Shown here: positions 61,160 to 64,000 of the stretch, piece after piece
How the letters are laid out: each line of letters opens with the position of its first letter
Numbering within the stretch: the stretch's first letter is position 1
Assembly (NCBI GenBank): GCA_947259705.1
Contig: CAMYNL010000002.1
Coordinates: 135,868-199,867 of the forward strand
Reading direction: 5' to 3'
Length of the DNA: 64,000 nucleotides
Source: an uncultured Gammaproteobacteria bacterium
GTDB taxonomy: Bacteria > Pseudomonadota > Gammaproteobacteria > Arenicellales > JAANXG01
The notes under the pieces: generated by a model
Told to the model about the DNA's origin: nothing
Database searches by the model: none
Seen by the model: the letters and a program-made list of their open reading frames with translations, nothing else
Program-made: the position numbers and the translations under genes

Positions 61160-61617
61160 TTAGCCTGCGTTGCCGGAGGGTCTACGTGCAAGAAAATACG
61201 CAATAACTATTCCTTCAACCAAGGAGCCCAACATTAAGATAGCGAGCTCGAGAGCATTCAGCAAGAGTGGTTCCCCAAGCAACGTGTTGTAAGTAAACCA
61301 TTCCTGAAACAACCAATACATCAACCAAATCGTTAAGCCCCAGAACAGCCTTTTTTTAACCATGTTCTTCCAGGTATCGAGGGCAGGAGAATGCTGAAAA
61401 GCCAGGCGTGAATGATGCTCAGTATGACAAGGCCTGCGACTGAGATCGGCATGTTTCGTTTTGGGGTAATCTCAATTAATAGTTGGCTTTGCCATTCAGG
61501 GTTGTAAAGAATCGCCTGGATCGGTGGGCTGGAAAATAAGGCGCCCAGCACTCCGTTACCAATAAAGCCGCCAACGAGACCAGCGGCCAGCATTTTCACG
61601 GTGTGATTATTCATCAT
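61160..61617 (-). pseudogene. Membrane protein split by a frameshift at an A7 run
   Basis: First frame from ATG 61617 or 61614 (RBS AAGGGG): MLAAGLVGGFIGNGVLGALF, LVILSIIHAWLFSILLPSI, ending TWLKKGCSGA. Second frame (61363 to 61160): VKKRLFWGLTIWLMYWLFQE, EPLLLNALELAILMLGSLVE. The frames overlap at GGTTAAAAAAAGGC. A -1 slip on A-AAA-AAA would join them into one four-helix protein of about 150 residues. Either a programmed shift or a lost base. Confidence 0.7.
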
Positions 61618-61636
61618 TTTCCCCTTACGCTTTCGC

Positions 61637-61700
61637 ACCTAACGTTTGCGATCAGGCGCGCGAGCAAAGCGAGCGTCGACTCTGCAGCGCGCTGTTAGAG
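61637..61700 (-). repeat. attC site
   Basis: 64 bases: ACCTAAC at 61637-61643 and GTTAGAG at 61694-61700. The arms around GGCGCGCGAGC and GCAGCGCGC pair imperfectly. It abuts the stop of the Imm32-like gene. Confidence 0.85.
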
Positions 61701-61991
61701 TTACACTCGTTTCAACCGGTTCTTTCGTCTCCATTCTTCGTTCCATCCGTAAATCTTTACATGATGCACTTGATTCCTTTCGTCTTTCTGATCGACTATT
61801 TTGGAATTACTCAATTCTGACCCTCCCCGTTCTTCCGTAAATAAATGAGTGTGTGGGCAATCATTTTCTTCCAATTTTTCTTTGATCCTATTTAGTTCCT
61901 CTATAAAGAATTCCACTCCAGCAAGATCAACATGAATTACAACCTGCCCACCATTTTCGTCAGTCACAAAACTCAAGAGGTGTTTTTCCAT
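61701..61991 (-). CDS. Possible Imm32-type immunity protein (cassette gene)
   Basis: 96 residues: QVVIHVDLAGVEFFIEELNR, KLEENDCPHTHLFTEERGGS, then ELSNSKIVDQKDERNQVHHV and KIYGWNEEW. The HTHLFTEE.GGSELS and HHVKIYGW blocks resemble proteins I recall being annotated Imm32-like. The family assignment is tentative. Lower GC than its neighbours. Bounded by attC sites on both sides. Confidence 0.55.
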   Translation of the reverse strand: MEKHLLSFVTDENGGQVVIHVDLAGVEFFIEELNRIKEKLEENDCPHTHLFTEERGGSELSNSKIVDQKDERNQVHHVKIYGWNEEWRRKNRLKRV

Positions 61992-61999
61992 TTGCGTAA

Positions 62000-62052
62000 C
62001 TCTAACGTTCGACCAAGTGACGCGTTAAGCGTCCACTTGCGTGCCGTTTTAG
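62000..62052 (-). repeat. attC site
   Basis: CTCTAAC core (GTTAGAG on the coding strand), then CCAAGTG-ACGC-GTTAA-GCGT-CCACTTG, a clear hairpin; the far core GTTTTAG is weaker. Confidence 0.75.
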
Positions 62053-62063
62053 GATCTTTTTGA

Positions 62064-62252
62064 TCATAATTCCTTCTCCCCAGATTCTGTTGAGAAATCT
62101 GAAGGTTTAGAGATGAGCGCAAATAATTCTTCTGCTCTTTGCAATACTTCATTTACCGAACAATCGAAAACTTCCACCCCAATTTGGGTGCAATTGCTCC
62201 TTCTGATACTGGATGTGGCTGCTTCTTCCCATGTGCGTTTACATTGAAACAA
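62064..62252 (-). CDS. Small hypothetical protein (cassette gene)
   Basis: 62 codons from TTG 62252: FQCKRTWEEAATSSIRRSNC, then TQIGVEVFDCSVNEVLQRAE. AT-rich codons, no family. It may share a cassette with the 62306-62608 gene because no attC is seen between them. Confidence 0.45.
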   Translation of the reverse strand: MFQCKRTWEEAATSSIRRSNCTQIGVEVFDCSVNEVLQRAEELFALISKPSDFSTESGEKEL

Positions 62253-62305
62253 TTTAATTAGCTACAAGGTTGACGCAGCGGTTCAGTGACCCGATAGTCA
62301 CACAT

Positions 62306-62608
62306 TCATGTTATCCCGGTATCCAATTTTGAGCCGATTTGGCAAGTCTTCAGAGTGAAGCTGGATAGTAAAAAATAGTCAAAGCCTTTCTTTGCTGCAG
62401 TATTGTCGGTTTCATTGCGTCGAAAATTGCGTGGTTCATAATTCTCAATCAAAGTATCGGCACCCGCATGCGACAGATATACGGCATTCCGCTTTCGATA
62501 TTCGGGTTGCCAGCCGAGCTTATCGGCAGGTTTCTTTACCGAACGCAACGTCTGATCTTTACTGGTTCCAAGCTCCTCGGCGACGAAGCGAATTGCTATA
62601 TATTCCAT
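62306..62608 (-). CDS. Hypothetical protein (cassette gene)
   Basis: 100 residues from ATG 62608: EYIAIRFVAEELGTSKDQTL, RSVKKPADKLGWQPEYRKRN, AVYLSHAGADTLIENY. The first half has a helix-turn-helix-like look. Not recognised. Low GC. Confidence 0.55.
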   Translation of the reverse strand: MEYIAIRFVAEELGTSKDQTLRSVKKPADKLGWQPEYRKRNAVYLSHAGADTLIENYEPRNFRRNETDNTAAKKGFDYFLLSSFTLKTCQIGSKLDTGIT

Positions 62609-62641
62609 CCGTATGAATCTAGCTAAATCGTGATTGTAGAG

Positions 62642-62722
62642 GCCTAACGTTCCGGTTGAGACGCGCGGGCGGAGGCGCGAGGCGCCGGAACAGTAGCGTT
62701 GTCGTCCAACCGGTTGTTAGTT
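62642..62722 (-). repeat. attC site
   Basis: 81 bases: GCCTAAC at 62642-62648 and GTTAGTT at 62716-62722. Long pairing arms CGTTCCGG...GCGCGGGCGG and GCGCCGGAACAG. The stop codon of the 62717-63409 gene lies inside the right core. Confidence 0.88.
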
Positions 62723-63409
62723 GGCACGTTGGGCACGATATACCAGCCACCCGTAGGCGGCTAGAAGGAACGGGGCGAGCAAGATAGATAGAACAGATAC
62801 CAGCCAGACAAAGGCGTAGGTACTGTCGTTACCAGACCTATCTTGATCTCTAATACCAGCCATGATCTCAAACATGACGTGCTCGAGATTTAAGAAGGCT
62901 AGAGCGTTCACGATGACGACAGGCGGCACCAACGCCCCAATGAGAATCGTGAATCCGCTCAGGCCGGCGACCCGACGCAGGAACGCGAAGAGCAAACCCA
63001 CGCGCCATGCGGCAACGATGGCAAGAAACCACGCATTGACTGCCTGTGCCGTCCGCAACGGCATGAACTGCTCTACGGGGATCGCATATAGAAGAGCGGG
63101 TGGGGCCGTGAGCGTTATGAGGAGAAGGAGGTTGCGGTAGGACCAGTCTTTTGGCTTCAGCGGAGCCAACAAGATCCAAACAATGAGCGCCGGGACGAAC
63201 ACGTATGCGACCGAGCCCAATCCGAGGTGCTGCCACAGGTATGCCTTTGGATTGTCCCAGTAGCGCCCAACACCCGCGGCCCAAGTGAATACCAGGCCGA
63301 ACAGCAGGTACGCACGCCAATGCTCTCGTGTGGCCGAACTCGGATTGCGAAATGTTAGGAGCCGGAGTTCGTCCGCAAAGATCGTGCGCAAGAGAGCTGC
63401 TCGTGCCAT
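62717..63409 (-). CDS. Hypothetical polytopic membrane protein (cassette gene)
   Basis: 230 residues with about six membrane helices: WRAYLLFGLVFTWAAGVGRY, VAYVFVPALIVWILLAPL, NLLLLITLTAPPALLYAIP and others. Unrecognised family, perhaps Yip1-like in overall look. The ATG overlaps one attC and the stop overlaps the other, so the cassette carries almost no spare sequence. Confidence 0.7.
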   Translation of the reverse strand: MARAALLRTIFADELRLLTFRNPSSATREHWRAYLLFGLVFTWAAGVGRYWDNPKAYLWQHLGLGSVAYVFVPALIVWILLAPLKPKDWSYRNLLLLITLTAPPALLYAIPVEQFMPLRTAQAVNAWFLAIVAAWRVGLLFAFLRRVAGLSGFTILIGALVPPVVIVNALAFLNLEHVMFEIMAGIRDQDRSGNDSTYAFVWLVSVLSILLAPFLLAAYGWLVYRAQRAN

Positions 63410-63467
63410 CTAACGACCAGGCTGGGCTGCGGATAATCCGCGTAGCGGATTGGCCATCAGTTGCAAC
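63408..63467 (-). repeat. attC site
   Basis: ATCTAAC at 63408-63414 (GTTAGAT on the coding strand, exact core) overlaps the start codon of the gene at 63409. Arms GGATAATCCGCG and CGCGTAGCGGATT pair; the far core TTGCAAC is imperfect. Confidence 0.75.
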
Positions 63468-63473
63468 GCCTTT

Positions 63474-63824
63474 TTAGGCGACATAGCGCACGGTCAAGAC
63501 GATCAAGGCCACAACCCCTAGGCTCACAAGAAGAGACAACAGGAGGCGAGCTTCAGCTTTCCGGTAGTCTTCGAACTGAGCGGAGAGCGCGGGATCGTCG
63601 AGATTCTCATACTCCCGGCGCGCAACGAACTGGGCAAATCGGCTCTGTCGGACACTCTGTAGGTAGCCGGGTTGGGGGCGACCAAGCGCCTCGTAGGTCT
63701 CGGCATGCTGCGTAGCGAGCGCTGCCGCGAGTTGCCGCCCTCTCCGGATCAATCGCGCCGATAGAAGAATTGCGCCTACCAACCATCCGAGAGCAATGAG
63801 GCCAAGTGCTTGGTCGGATTTCAT
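63474..63824 (-). CDS. Hypothetical two-helix membrane protein (cassette gene)
   Basis: 116 residues: N-terminal helix (LGLIALGWLVGAILLSARL), a soluble charged middle (ETYEALGRPQPGYLQSVRQS, ARREYENLDDPALSAQFEDY) and a C-terminal helix (LLLSLLVSLGVVALIVLTV). Unrecognised. The ATG is 4 bases from the next attC. Confidence 0.65.
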   Translation of the reverse strand: MKSDQALGLIALGWLVGAILLSARLIRRGRQLAAALATQHAETYEALGRPQPGYLQSVRQSRFAQFVARREYENLDDPALSAQFEDYRKAEARLLLSLLVSLGVVALIVLTVRYVA

Positions 63825-63827
63825 GTC

Positions 63828-63888
63828 GCCTAACGTTTGAGCTCAGGCGCCGCTGTCGTGCTCAGTCGGCTGGAGCGACTTGTTAGAG
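63828..63888 (-). repeat. attC site
   Basis: 61 bases: GCCTAAC at 63828-63834 and GTTAGAG at 63882-63888. Arms TTTGAGCTCAGGCGCCGC and GGCTGGAGCGACTTG pair imperfectly. The stop of the RelE-like gene lies in the right core. Confidence 0.88.
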
Positions 63889-64000
63889 GGCGCCACCGTA
63901 AACATCTTTACGATGTCCTACCCTTACTACAACTACAATAAGTTCATTATCTTCAATTCCGTAGACAATACGGTATGACCCTTGACGTATACGATATCTG
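63883..64000 (-). CDS. RelE/ParE-type toxin, C-terminal part
   Basis: The window cuts the gene; the visible 38 codons read RYRIRQGSYRIVYGIEDNEL, then IVVVVRVGHRKDVYGGAL and a stop. GSYRIVYGIED and VRVGHRKDVY are the hallmark C-terminal strands of RelE-family mRNA interferases. The antitoxin should lie just beyond base 64000. RelBE cassettes are common stabilisers of chromosomal integrons. Confidence 0.85.
   Translation of the reverse strand, partial: RYRIRQGSYRIVYGIEDNELIVVVVRVGHRKDVYGGAL

Larger units (their letters stand above)
56172..64000 (-). mobile_element. Chromosomal integron cassette array (part)
   Basis: About 13 short genes, all on the minus strand, separated by 50-120 bp imperfect palindromes with RYYYAAC and GTTRRRY ends (attC sites, listed separately). 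Many gene stop codons fall inside the adjacent attC core, as in real cassettes. Cargo is mostly unknown or stress and toxin-antitoxin types, which is typical. Sequence here is visibly richer in A+T than the left half of the window. No integrase or attI lies in the window. From the gene direction they should be beyond base 64000. The left border is unclear; the last recognisable core is GTTAGAC at 56172-56178. Confidence 0.85.

Noticed and set aside
1-64000. CRISPR array or phage module
   Set aside because: No regularly spaced direct repeats and no phage structural, integrase or replication genes were seen. XerC at 4784 is in its normal housekeeping context.

Overview
The window looks like a chromosomal piece of a GC-rich gammaproteobacterium. 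The left 35 kb has gammaproteobacterial gene sets and neighbourhoods: dapF-DUF484-xerC, cysQ-nudE-yrfG, rraA, zapE, mtgA, plus a PPi-dependent phosphofructokinase beside a membrane H+-pyrophosphatase. That last pairing is known from methanotrophs and sulfur-oxidising Chromatiales-type bacteria. I cannot name a genus. No rRNA, tRNA, CRISPR array or complete insertion sequence was seen.

Layout. 0-5 kb: pyrophosphate metabolism (pfp, hppA, and a decayed soluble pyrophosphatase). 5-15.6 kb: housekeeping genes on both strands (xerC, DUF484, dapF, cysQ, nudE, yrfG, gamma carbonic anhydrase, rraA, STAS, rhodanese, CPBP protein, DUF3187, zapE). 16-22 kb: a tandem-duplicated HAD protein, a prepilin and a large GGDEF-EAL protein. 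22-31 kb: mtgA, bactofilin, an AlkA-like glycosylase, a Spy/CpxP-like protein divergent from an OmpR/EnvZ-type pair, a broken receiver, an orphan OmpR regulator and dadA. 31-35 kb: glycosyltransferase and flippase of surface polysaccharide synthesis.

From about 33.4 kb to the right edge every supported gene lies on the minus strand. This 30-kb stretch holds some 50 mostly small, single-domain genes (GNATs, SnoaL-like, GIY-YIG, DUF1801, DUF6714, TfoX-N, cupin, methyltransferases, small membrane proteins). Several are broken: fragments of DUF1232, AlkD, DUF6064 and DUF6624 proteins, and genes with in-frame stops. From about 56.2 kb base composition becomes more AT-rich, and the genes are separated by 50-120 bp imperfect palindromes bounded by RYYYAAC and GTTRRRY. 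These are integron attC sites. The right end is therefore a chromosomal integron cassette array read on the minus strand, with its integrase expected beyond base 64000. Its cargo includes a RelE-type toxin, a possible immunity protein, two YCII-like cassettes (one dead), a DUF2199 and a DUF4375/DMP19 protein, and many unknown membrane proteins.

The two most interesting points are the cassette array, possibly with a decayed older part to its left, and the pyrophosphate module. In the latter a multiply damaged soluble pyrophosphatase sits beside intact PPi-using phosphofructokinase and proton-pumping pyrophosphatase, as if PPi were kept as an energy currency. Several other genes carry single-base indels, so sequencing error must be excluded for some of them.
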